Positions 5,714-13,961 of a stretch of DNA of 16,131 nucleotides are shown piece by piece; the first letter of the stretch is position 1; each line of letters starts with the position of its first letter. The notes beneath the pieces are model-generated. The model was given only the letters and a program-made list of their open reading frames with translations. It was not told the DNA's origin and made no database searches. Origin of the DNA: Treponema sp. UBA7590 (GTDB taxonomy: Bacteria; Spirochaetota; Spirochaetia; Treponematales; Treponemataceae); contig DLKK01000118.1 in assembly GCA_002478955.1 (NCBI GenBank), positions 1-16,131 on the forward strand. Reading direction: 5' to 3'. A program made the position numbers and the translations under genes.

Positions 5714-6391
5714 ATGAGTAACACAAAGTTTAGCATTGACGAGAAAGTCGTTTATCCAAGTCAGGGCGTTGGCTTAATCACGGAGATTTTTGAAAAGAAT
5801 TTCCGTGGCACAACTATGACGTACTACAAAATTTACATTGAAGTTTCTGATATGGTTGTTCTTGTTCCGATTGAAAAAGCCGAAGAACTGGGAATCCGGC
5901 CGATTGTTGGTGCAGAAGAAGCTGAAAAAGCGCTGAATTCACTTTCAGATGATTTTGAGCCAATCACCTCAGACTGGAAATTGCGCTACCAGATGAATCT
6001 TGATCTCTTGAAAAAAGGAACAATTGCGGATATTGCGGCAATCGTGCGCTGTCTTTACAACCGCTCAAAAGTAAAAGAGCTTCCTATTCTGGAACGAAAA
6101 CTTTATGACCAGGCAAAAAAACTTCTTGAAGATGAAATTTCAATAGCTATGGGAATTTCAGAAAAAGAAGTTGAGTCAATGATACACGTAAAGCTTGAAC
6201 CGCCTGGAGCAACTCCAAAAATCAAGCACATTATCGAAGATTTTGACGATGAAGACGATGATTTGATGGATGACGTTTCTTCAAAGAAAAATAAACGCGA
6301 TGATGACGATGAGGAAGATGATGATTCAGATGAAGATTCATCAGACGAAATCGATTCAGAAGAAGATTTTGGCGATGACGACGAAGAATAA
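5714..6391 (+). CDS. carD: CarD-family transcriptional regulator with long acidic C-terminal tail
   Basis: CarD binds the RNA polymerase beta subunit and stabilises the open promoter complex. Residues about 5-65 form the CarD/TRCF RNA polymerase interaction domain (FSIDEKVVYPSQGVGLITEI, then YYKIYIE and VLVPIEKAEELGIRPIV). Residues about 75-165 form the helical DNA-binding domain; W88 in SDWKLRYQMNLDLLKKG occupies the place of the wedge Trp known from actinobacterial and Thermus CarD. From about residue 176 to the end (225) the chain is almost entirely Asp, Glu and Ser with a KKNKR island, an unusual tail for CarD. The encoding DNA is a purine-rich GAT/GAA/GAC tract. The last 17 nt also encode the start of ispDF in another frame. 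The tail could modulate DNA binding or recruit partners; this is inference. Confidence 0.93.
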   Translation: MSNTKFSIDEKVVYPSQGVGLITEIFEKNFRGTTMTYYKIYIEVSDMVVLVPIEKAEELGIRPIVGAEEAEKALNSLSDDFEPITSDWKLRYQMNLDLLKKGTIADIAAIVRCLYNRSKVKELPILERKLYDQAKKLLEDEISIAMGISEKEVESMIHVKLEPPGATPKIKHIIEDFDDEDDDLMDDVSSKKNKRDDDDEEDDDSDEDSSDEIDSEEDFGDDDEE

Positions 6392-7571
6392 TTCTTCCGG
6401 AGTAAACGTTGTAATTTGTGCCGCCGGTTCTTCCACAAGAATGGGCGGTTCCACAAAAAAAGAATATCTTCCATTGAACAATGGCACAGTTCTTTCAGAA
6501 GCCGTAAATAAATTTCTGAATTCCGTCAGAGTTGAAATTCTGGCAATCACAATTCCAGAAAATGGCTTGGCGGAAGCAGAAAAAGCTCTATTTTCAGACA
6601 AATCAATAAAAAATAAACTTTCAGAAACAAAACTGATTTTTGTAGAAGGTGGCTCCACCAGACAAAAAAGCGTTTTCAATGCGCTAAAGAAAATCGCCGG
6701 ACTAAAACCAGATTCAGATTTTGTATTAATCCACGACGGCGCGCGCCCCTTTGTATCAGAAAAAATAATAAAAGATACGCTGGATGCAACAGAAAAATGG
6801 GGAGCCGCAGTTCCGGGAATCACTCCGGTTGATACCCAGAAAATGCTGGACAAAGACGGATTCATTGAAAAACATCTTTTGCGTTCCCAGATGACAGCTG
6901 TCCAGACTCCACAGGGATTCAGGCTTCAAGAACTTTTAAAGGCACATGAACTTGCGGAAAAAGATGAAAAAGAATACACGGATGACACCGAAATCTGGGG
7001 AAAATATTCCGGCGCAGTCAAAGTGATTCAAGGCGATTCATGCAATAAAAAAATCACTTATGCAGGTGACTATAATTTTGGAAAACAGACTATGAATTCA
7101 ATAAAAATCGGCTTAGGTTACGATTTGCACAGGCTTGTTGAAGGCAGAAAACTTATTATCGGTGGCGTGGAATTTCCTTTTGAAAAAGGAGAAGACGGAC
7201 ATTCAGACGGAGACGCGCTTCTGCACGCAATCACAGATGCTCTTCTTGGGGCAAGCGCGCTTGGAGACATCGGAAGTTTTTTTCCTCCGGAAGACAAAAA
7301 ATGGAAGGACGCAAATTCTATCGAGCTTTTAAAAATAATCTGGCAGAAAGTCCGTGAAAATGGCTGGCAACTTGAAAACCTTGACTGTGTTGTAAAACTA
7401 GAAAAACCAAAATTCCTTCCGCAACGGCAAAAAGTAATCCAAAATATTGCAAACGCCTTAAACGTTGAAACGGAAAAAATATTCGTAAAAGCAAAAACCG
7501 GCGAAAAACTAGATTCCGTCGGTTCTGGAAATGCAATAGAAGCGTGGGCAACTTGCCTGCTTTCTAAATAA
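6375..7571 (+). CDS. ispDF: Bifunctional IspD/IspF enzyme (MEP isoprenoid pathway)
   Basis: This 398-residue fusion carries out two steps of the MEP pathway: CTP-dependent formation of 4-diphosphocytidyl-2-C-methylerythritol (IspD) and cyclisation to methylerythritol 2,4-cyclodiphosphate (IspF). IspD spans about 10-235, with the nucleotide loop AAGSSTRMGGSTKKEYLPL (16-34), IHDGARPFVS (119-128) and QTPQGFR (177-183). IspF spans about 243-397, with metal ligands D250 and H252 in GLGYDLHRL, HSDGDALLHAITDALLGA (276-293, H284), GDIGSFFPPED and KAKTGEKLDSVGSGNAIEA. A short GKQTMNS linker joins the two. I chose the ATG at 6375, which lies inside the end of carD; longer in-frame starts upstream only translate the acidic-tail DNA in another frame. 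The gene ends 3 nt before the stop of the convergent amylase. Confidence 0.95.
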   Translation: MTTKNNSSGVNVVICAAGSSTRMGGSTKKEYLPLNNGTVLSEAVNKFLNSVRVEILAITIPENGLAEAEKALFSDKSIKNKLSETKLIFVEGGSTRQKSVFNALKKIAGLKPDSDFVLIHDGARPFVSEKIIKDTLDATEKWGAAVPGITPVDTQKMLDKDGFIEKHLLRSQMTAVQTPQGFRLQELLKAHELAEKDEKEYTDDTEIWGKYSGAVKVIQGDSCNKKITYAGDYNFGKQTMNSIKIGLGYDLHRLVEGRKLIIGGVEFPFEKGEDGHSDGDALLHAITDALLGASALGDIGSFFPPEDKKWKDANSIELLKIIWQKVRENGWQLENLDCVVKLEKPKFLPQRQKVIQNIANALNVETEKIFVKAKTGEKLDSVGSGNAIEAWATCLLSK

Positions 7572-7574
7572 TCA

Positions 7575-8987
7575 TCAGTAAAGCACGCAGACTGACTCTT
7601 TTCCCATTTTGCCTTTCAAAATTCCATTCTCTACAGTGAATTTCTTGCCGTTAGCTTTGTCAATGTAATTTCCATCTGCAAAGGCAACCGGAATTTCAAT
7701 TTTCGCGGACTTTTTATTTGAATTAATCAACACGATTCCCTTTTCACCACGCTTTATTCCAAGCACAGAAACATCTTTTCCATTGTTCACAAGTTCTTCC
7801 GGCTCGCCGACCATTGCCGTGCGGAATTTGTTCACTGCGACAACTTCAGGACTCATGAATTCATCATTTCCAATATCCCCGATTTTTGATGCCCCCGGAA
7901 ACTGAGTTGCCTCTTTTCCCTGCGGACGGCTAAAAAACAGCGGAGTTCCACCAGCCCTTGCCGCAATAAGCGCCCATCCCATCCTAAGCTGTGCGTTTGT
8001 CAAATACGCCGATTCTCCGTGGTTCGCATAAGTATCGTGGCTTTCAACCCAAGTCACAATATTCTTTGGAGCCGCCGGATGCTGCCAGTTTTTTAATCCT
8101 TTTGCGCTGAATTTTGAACTTGCAAGCGCAGAACGGACAATTGAACCGTAATTGCTCGCCGTAACAGGCATAAGTTTTCCGTAAGCATCCTCGCGGGAAT
8201 TTCCGCCCTGAAGAACCTCCCCATAAATAAAAAGCTCGTCGCTGTTCTTGTGCATAAACTCGCCCTTCACAGGTTCTTTTCCAAGAAAAATCGGCCAAAA
8301 ATTGTTCACTTTTGCATAAGGGTCTTTCGGGTCGTCCGGCAAACCGATATGTTTTGCAGTGTCATAACGGAATCCGTCCGCTCCGCAATCAATCAAATCG
8401 TTCACATATTTCATGTAATAAGCCTGAAAATCAGGGTTTTCAGTGTTCACATCAGGCAATCCGCCCATCTGAGCCGTTGTGCATTCAAGCCTGTCCTCAT
8501 AGCTACGGATTCCATGATCATTGTTTTTATGGTAAAGTTTATCAAGTCCGCCAACAGCATCAATCAAATCTTTTGAAATCTCTTTTAGCCGCGGAGTCGT
8601 ATGATTCGGCAAAACGTCAACAATAACGCCAATCCCATATTCCTCCGCCTTCTTGTTCATTGAAATAAAATCTTCGCGCGTTCCAAGCTGGTAATTTCCA
8701 ATTTTCCAGTCAGTCGGCTGATAATGATAATACCATTTTCCGTTCAAATCTTCGCTGTAGATTTCCATTCCGCCGTAATCACCAACAAGGCAAGTATTTG
8801 CCGGCGAAGTCTGAACCGCCGAAAATCCAGCAGCGGCAATCTTATCCATATTTTCTTCAATTGTCTTGAACGACCAGCACCAGGCATGCAAAATCGCGCC
8901 ATCCTGAATTGAACTTCTAGTCTGAGCAAAAACGCCACAATTTAAAGCACAAAAAACCGCGGCAAAAACAAATTTAATTTTCTTCAT
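7575..8987 (-). CDS. Secreted alpha-amylase, GH13 (AmyE-like, subfamily 28 type)
   Basis: This 470-residue glycoside hydrolase is expected to cleave internal alpha-1,4 bonds of starch or glycogen. A signal peptide (MKKIKFVFAAVFCALNCGVFA) suggests export to the periplasm or outside; the Cys at ALNC leaves a relaxed spirochaetal lipoprotein signal possible. The catalytic domain closely follows Bacillus AmyE: ILHAWCWSFKTIEENM, VIVDVLPNHTT, then nucleophile D209 in DGFRYDTAKHI, acid/base E257 in FIYGEVLQG and transition-state D318 in TWVESHDTYANHGE, then TPLFFSRPQG. A short C-terminal beta domain follows, and no starch-binding module is seen. I chose the ATG at 8987, which gives a clean signal peptide and sits 7 nt after a TATAAT box. 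It is monocistronic. The similarity to Firmicutes AmyE suggests ancestry shared through gut or rumen exchange, but this is not proven. Confidence 0.95.
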   Translation of the reverse strand: MKKIKFVFAAVFCALNCGVFAQTRSSIQDGAILHAWCWSFKTIEENMDKIAAAGFSAVQTSPANTCLVGDYGGMEIYSEDLNGKWYYHYQPTDWKIGNYQLGTREDFISMNKKAEEYGIGVIVDVLPNHTTPRLKEISKDLIDAVGGLDKLYHKNNDHGIRSYEDRLECTTAQMGGLPDVNTENPDFQAYYMKYVNDLIDCGADGFRYDTAKHIGLPDDPKDPYAKVNNFWPIFLGKEPVKGEFMHKNSDELFIYGEVLQGGNSREDAYGKLMPVTASNYGSIVRSALASSKFSAKGLKNWQHPAAPKNIVTWVESHDTYANHGESAYLTNAQLRMGWALIAARAGGTPLFFSRPQGKEATQFPGASKIGDIGNDEFMSPEVVAVNKFRTAMVGEPEELVNNGKDVSVLGIKRGEKGIVLINSNKKSAKIEIPVAFADGNYIDKANGKKFTVENGILKGKMGKESVCVLY

Positions 8988-8994
8988 AAAAACA

Positions 8995-9022
8995 ATTATA
9001 AAGCATAAATCCGTTCTCACAA
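8995..9022 (-). promoter_or_regulatory. Promoter of the amylase gene, leaderless configuration
   Basis: On the minus strand TTGTGA (9017-9022) and a perfect TATAAT (8995-9000) are 16 nt apart. The ATG at 8987 follows 7 nt after the -10 box, with a T-rich gap and no Shine-Dalgarno sequence. Confidence 0.6.
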
Positions 9023-9045
9023 AGAAAATAATTTTAAAATAAAAA

Positions 9046-9062
9046 AGGGCGGCACCCGCCCT
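9046..9062 (-). terminator. Rho-independent terminator of the exb/coiled-coil operon
   Basis: Read leftward, AGGGCGG, a GTG loop and CCGCCCT form a 7-bp GC-rich stem followed by TTTTTTATTTT. This is the natural end of the operon that finishes with the coiled-coil gene at 9156. It lies about 95 nt after that gene's stop codon. Confidence 0.8.
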
Positions 9063-9110
9063 ACGGTCGCACTTCGTTGCGCCCTACCCACCGTGCGGGG
9101 ACACCCCGCA
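9063..9110. repeat. GC-rich intergenic element with two further hairpins
   Basis: Between the terminator and the coiled-coil gene lies a block far richer in G+C than its surroundings. One hairpin is GG-CGCA, loop CTTCGT, TGCG-CC (9065-9084). A second is TGCGGGG, loop ACA, CCCCGCA (9094-9110). Together with the terminator stem this makes three stems in 65 nt. The composition and stem packing suggest a dispersed REP-like or MITE-like element rather than unique sequence; this could not be tested here. Confidence 0.55.
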
Positions 9111-9162
9111 ACGCCCCGATTTGCAAACTCAATAATTTACGTACAACGCCCCGATTTACAAA
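9109..9162. repeat. 19-bp direct repeat pair spanning the coiled-coil gene stop codon
   Basis: CAACGCCCCGATTTGCAAA (9109-9127) and CAACGCCCCGATTTACAAA (9144-9162) match at 18 of 19 positions with a 35-nt period. The second copy contains the stop codon of the leftward coiled-coil gene. This looks like a partial tandem duplication of the 3' end of that gene or the edge of an inserted element. Confidence 0.7.
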
Positions 9163-12100
9163 TCAGATGGAAGTTCCAGAATAAGATTTATTTCTCCCTG
9201 TGTTCTGTTCAGCGCACGTGCCATTTGAGCAACCGTCCATCCCTGGCGTGCAAGATTTTTTACCTGCTCGCGTTCCTGCGGTGAAATAAACTGGTTGTTC
9301 TTGTCCGGATTTTTCTGGACATCAGTATTTACCATTGCCTGAACAAGCTTCAGCTTTCCATCCAAATCCTTGTCCATCTTTGTGAGTCGTTCCTCAATTC
9401 TTCCAACGCCGTTGCGCGCTGAATTGATTTCCTCAAGCCGCTGCTCAGTTTCGTTCAGAATTTCCTGCAAGCTGTTCAATTTGGCAGCCGCATCACCAAT
9501 TTTCGGTCCGTTCTTAAGAAGCTCGTCAACATTGTTCTGGACATCCTCAATTTCTTTCGGCAAAGTTTCCGCCTGCCGTGAACAAGCCTTGAGGCGGTCT
9601 TCAATCGCCTTTAAATTTTCAAAGGAAGTATCAACATCCTTTAAAACGCGGTCAATCACAACATTTTTCTGCTCAAGTCGATCGTAACGCTCTGAAATTG
9701 TTGAAAGAGTATCCTGAAAATCCCTGACCTGAACTTCCATCGTCTGCAATCCGTCAAAAGTTGAATTGAGCTCACGGATTTTTTCATCAATCTGTCCGCT
9801 TAGCGAAATCATTTTTTCATAGCGCTGTCCAATAGATTCAACTTTAGCCTTTTGACCGTCAAATTCATCAATCTGCTTGTCCACATCATTTTTCAGGCTC
9901 AAAACATGATTGTATTCTTTGTTCAAATCGTCAGCAACGTCCTTGAATCCTTCAATCCGCTCAAAATCCGCAGCAAGAGCCGAAAGTTTTTCATCAAGAG
10001 ATTTTTTCATCTGCTCGGCTTTTTCATAAACAGAAATCTGTGTCTTTACAGAATCCATTTCTTTTTTCAGCTCGCTCATCTGGGTCTGCATTTCACTTGA
10101 ATAATTCTGCAATCTGAATGCAAGTTCCGACTGATGGGCACGGTCCTTGTCAACAGTTTCCTGGACTTTATCGTTGAATTCCTGGATTTTCTTGGAAGTA
10201 TCAGCAAGCTTTGAATTCATCTGCTCTTCCGCGCGGCTTGCCATCACATCGTAATTTTTTTCCAGCTGAGCCGAAATTGTCTTTGAACGCTTCTCAAATT
10301 CCTCCAGCGAAGAATCTGCACGTTCCGAAAGCTCGGAGATTTTCTTTTCAGACTGATTGTAAACCTGCTGATATTCGTTTTCAATGTAATTTTTTGCGTC
10401 CTCAATTTTCTGGGCAGCCTGCTCGCGCAAACTTTCAATCTCACTCTTAAAAAGCGTGTTTGAATCGTCAAGCTGAGACTTAAGCTGGACTTTCCACGTT
10501 TTAAATTCCGCAAGAGCCGAATCAATTGTGGAAACGCTGATTTCCTGCTTGCCATTTGCGGCTTCCTCAAACGCCTTAAGTTCATCCAGCATCTGGTTCT
10601 GGAGTTTTTCAAGCTGCTCGCCGATGTTTTTCTGGGAACGGTTGATTGCGTTATTAAGAGCCTCATCAGACGCTTCATCAACTTTTGTGACTTTTGCCTG
10701 CATTTCCGAGGCAAAATTATTCAAAAGGCTTTTTATGTCGTTTATGTGCTCAGAAACTTCTGACTCAGATTTTTTTATGCCCAAAGAAAGCCGTTCCGCC
10801 TGCTCATCGCTTTTAGCCTGAAGAGCGGCAAGTTTTTCCTGAAGATTTTTGTTGTAATCAGATTCAATGTTGCGCCGCTCGTTCTCATATTCAGTTGTGA
10901 ATGCTGTGATTTTTCCATCGAAACTGTTTTTCCAAGTCGCCAAATCGTCGTTGATTTTGTCTCCGCGGGTTTTAAGGTCGCGGTCAAAGTTTGCCTCAAA
11001 ACCTTCAAGGCGTTCAGTAACGTTTCCAATCGCGGTTTTCTTGAGTTCCTCGATTTTCTCTTCAAGCGTCTGAATATCGTTTTCAAGCTTTTCGTTGTGC
11101 TCGCTTACCGACTGTGCAAACTGATTTTGCTTCTGTTCCTGACTTTCCGCAAAAGAATCGAATGTATGCAAAGTTTTTCGGCTGACTTCATCCATTGCAT
11201 TTTTAAGGCTGTTTTCAAGAACGTCAATCTGGCCACCGATTCCTTCCAACTTTGAAAGCCGGTATTCCATGTCTTTTTTATAAGAAGAAAGTTGCTTGTC
11301 CACATCAGAAAGTGCCGCAGCCTGCTGTTTTTCGCACATCTGCTCAATTTTTGAGCCGGATTCCTTTAGAACAACATTAAGTTCCTGGATTTTCGCATTT
11401 GACTCTTCCTTGAATTTATTGATTTGCGCATCGATTGTCTGTACTTTTTCGTTCAGCTGAGGCTCAACTTCGCCCGCTTTCTGAAGCGCAAGCGCACATT
11501 CCTCTTTTACATGCTGAATTGTATTTTCCGCGCTCTGGACAGATTCCTCAACATTTTTGCTGATTGCCTGAAGCGTATTTGCAAGCTGATTTTTTACAGT
11601 TTCAATCTTCTGGTCAATCTTTGAGTTGTAACCGTCAATATTTTCTTCCGCCTGTTTTGCAAGCTGCTCGTAGGAAGCCATTGAATCTTCCATTCTTGAA
11701 CGCAAACCTGAAATCTGCGTGTTGTATTCGGTGGAAATTGCATCAATTTTCGCAGAAATCTCATTATTAACGCCAGTTTCCTTTTCCGCATAAACTTTCT
11801 GGATTGAATCAATCTGTTGCTTCAGCGCGGCTGTTATCTCATCGTATTTTGTGTTCAAATCCTGGACTTTTTTGTTCACAAGCTCGTAAGAATCATCGTA
11901 TTGTTTTTCAAGCTCGGCAACGCGCTGACTGTTTTTTCCGTCAACAGAAGAAAGAGCATTCTCGTATTTTTCACGGATGTTTGAGACCGCCTGCTGATAT
12001 TTTGCGGTCAGAGCATCAATGTGAGCCTTGGATTTTTCTTCCGCGGCGGCAATTTTTTGCTGAAGCTCAACAATTCTGGCATCGCTTTTTCCGCTGGCAC

Positions 12101-13223
12101 CATCAAGCTGCTTGTTATATTTTTCGCTCAGGGCATTCATGCGTTCATCATATTTTGCGGAAATCTCATCAATATGAGTTTTACATTTTGTGTCAAAGTC
12201 CAGCAGATTTTTTTTGATGTTTGAAATCACATTTTCTGTGGAATCTTTGTAAGTCTGCTGGATTTCTGCCGTCTGAACGTCAAGATTTTCCTTCATTTCT
12301 GAAGTCTGCTGCTTGAATTTCGCAGAAAGCTCAACATAAATTTCGTTGTATTTTTTGTCCAGGGCGGAAGTTTTTGATTCCGCGGCTGTTCCAACTTCAT
12401 CAGAGCGCGATTCTATCAGTTTTGTGATTTCTTCAAGTTTTGAATCCAGTGCGCTTTCCAGCTCCAGAGATTTCTGTTCCAATTTCTGGGCAAAGGCATC
12501 GTTCCGCTCATCCGATTTTTTGCTTAACTGCTCGAACGCCAAATCCTCAAGTTTCTGAGCTTTCAGGCTAGCTTCCTCGTAAACCGCGGAAATCTCATTC
12601 TGAAATGATGAAAGGGCTTTTTGCGCACTATTTTCAATCTGTTTTATATCATTTTTAAGCTTTTCGCCGTGGGAATCGTATTCGCTCAAAAGTCTGTTTC
12701 CAAGAATTTTCAGCTGCTCGCCGTTTTTCTGCGCAAATTCAGAAGAAATCTGCGGAATTCTCTTTTCTATTTCTGAAAGAGTCTTGTCCTGGAAACCAAG
12801 CCGGGAATTCAATTTGTCAACAATCAAAGATTCTTTTTTTACAAGCTGAAGATTTTCCTCAACTTTTTCGGTCATGTCAAACAATTCCTGCAAAACATCA
12901 TCGTATGACTTTATTTTTTGCTCGATATTTTTTACCGCGTCAGTGTCATCCTTCAGATTTTCCGCCACATCCTTGAATTCTTTTATCTGGGAATCAAGGC
13001 GTTTTATAGCGGCGGCCGCCTGCATCTGTTTTGTTTCAAGAGAAGCCGTGCTGTCAGAAAGATGTTTTACCTGTTCATTTATAAAAGCGGCAATTTCAGC
13101 CTGGCGCTTGTCAGCGTATTTTTTTACAGATTCCTTTCTATTATTATCTTCGCCAAAAAAGTGCAAAGCGTAAGAAACTCCAGCCGCAATTGCCGCGGCA
13201 ATAAGAATTGTGATAACCGGCAT
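9156..13223 (-). CDS. Giant membrane-anchored coiled-coil protein with C-terminal helix-turn-helix (SpiroCoCo-like)
   Basis: This protein of 1355 residues (about 150 kDa) starts with one transmembrane anchor (PVITILIAAAIAAGVSYALHFF, about residues 2-20), followed by roughly 1280 residues of Lys/Glu/Gln/Ala/Ser-rich coiled coil with almost no Pro or Trp. In the middle third, K-Y or E-Y pairs recur (AKYDERM, EKYNKQL, AKYQQAV, EKYENAL, KQYDDSY, TKYDEIT), suggesting diverged internal repeats. The last about 44 residues are globular: SPQEREQVKNLARQGWTVAQ, then MARALNRTQGEINLILELP. This resembles a small helix-turn-helix. From family knowledge, very long coiled-coil proteins of this kind are typical of spirochaetes; the role is unknown, and structural or scaffold functions are inferences. 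I prefer the ATG at 13223, preceded by GGGAAAAGAA, over a GTG 12 nt upstream. It is the last gene of the exb operon, 33 nt after the HAD gene. Confidence 0.85.
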   Translation of the reverse strand: MPVITILIAAAIAAGVSYALHFFGEDNNRKESVKKYADKRQAEIAAFINEQVKHLSDSTASLETKQMQAAAAIKRLDSQIKEFKDVAENLKDDTDAVKNIEQKIKSYDDVLQELFDMTEKVEENLQLVKKESLIVDKLNSRLGFQDKTLSEIEKRIPQISSEFAQKNGEQLKILGNRLLSEYDSHGEKLKNDIKQIENSAQKALSSFQNEISAVYEEASLKAQKLEDLAFEQLSKKSDERNDAFAQKLEQKSLELESALDSKLEEITKLIESRSDEVGTAAESKTSALDKKYNEIYVELSAKFKQQTSEMKENLDVQTAEIQQTYKDSTENVISNIKKNLLDFDTKCKTHIDEISAKYDERMNALSEKYNKQLDGASGKSDARIVELQQKIAAAEEKSKAHIDALTAKYQQAVSNIREKYENALSSVDGKNSQRVAELEKQYDDSYELVNKKVQDLNTKYDEITAALKQQIDSIQKVYAEKETGVNNEISAKIDAISTEYNTQISGLRSRMEDSMASYEQLAKQAEENIDGYNSKIDQKIETVKNQLANTLQAISKNVEESVQSAENTIQHVKEECALALQKAGEVEPQLNEKVQTIDAQINKFKEESNAKIQELNVVLKESGSKIEQMCEKQQAAALSDVDKQLSSYKKDMEYRLSKLEGIGGQIDVLENSLKNAMDEVSRKTLHTFDSFAESQEQKQNQFAQSVSEHNEKLENDIQTLEEKIEELKKTAIGNVTERLEGFEANFDRDLKTRGDKINDDLATWKNSFDGKITAFTTEYENERRNIESDYNKNLQEKLAALQAKSDEQAERLSLGIKKSESEVSEHINDIKSLLNNFASEMQAKVTKVDEASDEALNNAINRSQKNIGEQLEKLQNQMLDELKAFEEAANGKQEISVSTIDSALAEFKTWKVQLKSQLDDSNTLFKSEIESLREQAAQKIEDAKNYIENEYQQVYNQSEKKISELSERADSSLEEFEKRSKTISAQLEKNYDVMASRAEEQMNSKLADTSKKIQEFNDKVQETVDKDRAHQSELAFRLQNYSSEMQTQMSELKKEMDSVKTQISVYEKAEQMKKSLDEKLSALAADFERIEGFKDVADDLNKEYNHVLSLKNDVDKQIDEFDGQKAKVESIGQRYEKMISLSGQIDEKIRELNSTFDGLQTMEVQVRDFQDTLSTISERYDRLEQKNVVIDRVLKDVDTSFENLKAIEDRLKACSRQAETLPKEIEDVQNNVDELLKNGPKIGDAAAKLNSLQEILNETEQRLEEINSARNGVGRIEERLTKMDKDLDGKLKLVQAMVNTDVQKNPDKNNQFISPQEREQVKNLARQGWTVAQMARALNRTQGEINLILELPSDL

Positions 13224-13256
13224 TTCTTTTCCCACCCATTTCTGTTAGTTATATTT

Positions 13257-13943
13257 TTAGTTTAACACAAAGTCCTGCAATTGACGATAGTTTGTAAAAG
13301 TAACATCCGCATCTTTTACCTTAAGAAACTTGAAAATCCTATAACGCCACGCAAGAAGATACGCGCTTTTCATTCCGGCAGCCTTTGAGCCGGCAACATC
13401 GTATTTACGGCTGTTTCCAACAAAAAGAATTTTATCCGGAGCAACTTTAAGCTCCTCTGCCATTTTTATGAATGAAAAAGGATCTGGTTTCAATGCGCCA
13501 AGAGCCTCTGTTCCAAGCATGACATCGCAATATTTTTTTATTCCCCAGATTTCTCCTTTTTGCTCAGGCGGAAAATCAGACAAAAGAGCAATTTTGAATC
13601 CGGCTTCCTTGAATTTTCTGACCGTTTCAACGCAATCTTTGTAGCAGGAAATTCTTTTAAAATATTTTTCCAGACCATGATAGACGATTTTTTTTAGTTT
13701 CTCTTCTGCTTTTTCATACGAACAATGAAGATGTTCAGCCATTTTTTCAGTTTGAATTTTATTAAAGTCCGGAGTCTGCTCCAAACCGTGCAGTTCATGT
13801 CGCACAAGCCCATAATGAAGAAAGAAAATCGAATGGCAAATGTAATGAAAAAACGCAATCAGATGAATTTTCCACTGCGGATAAATTGTTCCATCAATAT
13901 CGAATGCAATTGCTTCAATTTCCCCAAGATTCTTTACGTTCAC
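13257..13943 (-). CDS. HAD-superfamily hydrolase
   Basis: This 228-residue phosphatase-like protein carries the four HAD motifs: D15-I-D17-GT in AIAFDIDGTIYP (nucleophile and acid/base), S122 in ALLSDFP, K152 in GALKPDP, and VGNSRKYDVAGSKAAG (175-190), where motif IV has Asn at the usual first Asp (N177) and keeps D182. A helical cap lies between about residues 25 and 105. The likely reaction is phosphate-ester hydrolysis of a small metabolite, and the substrate cannot be predicted. The start is GTG (13941-13943), supported by a GGGGGA site a few bases upstream. It sits 18 nt after the TonB-like gene and 33 nt before the coiled-coil gene, so it is part of the same transcript; no functional link to them is obvious. 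Confidence 0.88.
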   Translation of the reverse strand: MNVKNLGEIEAIAFDIDGTIYPQWKIHLIAFFHYICHSIFFLHYGLVRHELHGLEQTPDFNKIQTEKMAEHLHCSYEKAEEKLKKIVYHGLEKYFKRISCYKDCVETVRKFKEAGFKIALLSDFPPEQKGEIWGIKKYCDVMLGTEALGALKPDPFSFIKMAEELKVAPDKILFVGNSRKYDVAGSKAAGMKSAYLLAWRYRIFKFLKVKDADVTFTNYRQLQDFVLN

Positions 13944-13961
13944 ATATCCCCCATATTTGAA

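Noticed and set aside
6270..6374. N-terminal extension of IspDF
   Set aside because: This stretch reads the carD tail in another frame and gives a Met/Lys-rich peptide not found in IspD. The ATG at 6375 places the start just before the NVVICAAG core.
6103..6474. Antisense Ser-rich open frame opposite the end of carD
   Set aside because: It is the complement of the acidic GAT/GAA tract (poly-Ser) and has no recognisable domain or ribosome binding site.
8988..9020. Longer amylase N-terminus
   Set aside because: It would put 11 residues before a clean signal peptide and would overlap the predicted -10 box.
9370..13265. Numerous open frames on both strands within the coiled-coil gene
   Set aside because: They are by-products of its biased codon composition; only the long leftward frame has a coherent anchor, heptads and C-terminal domain.
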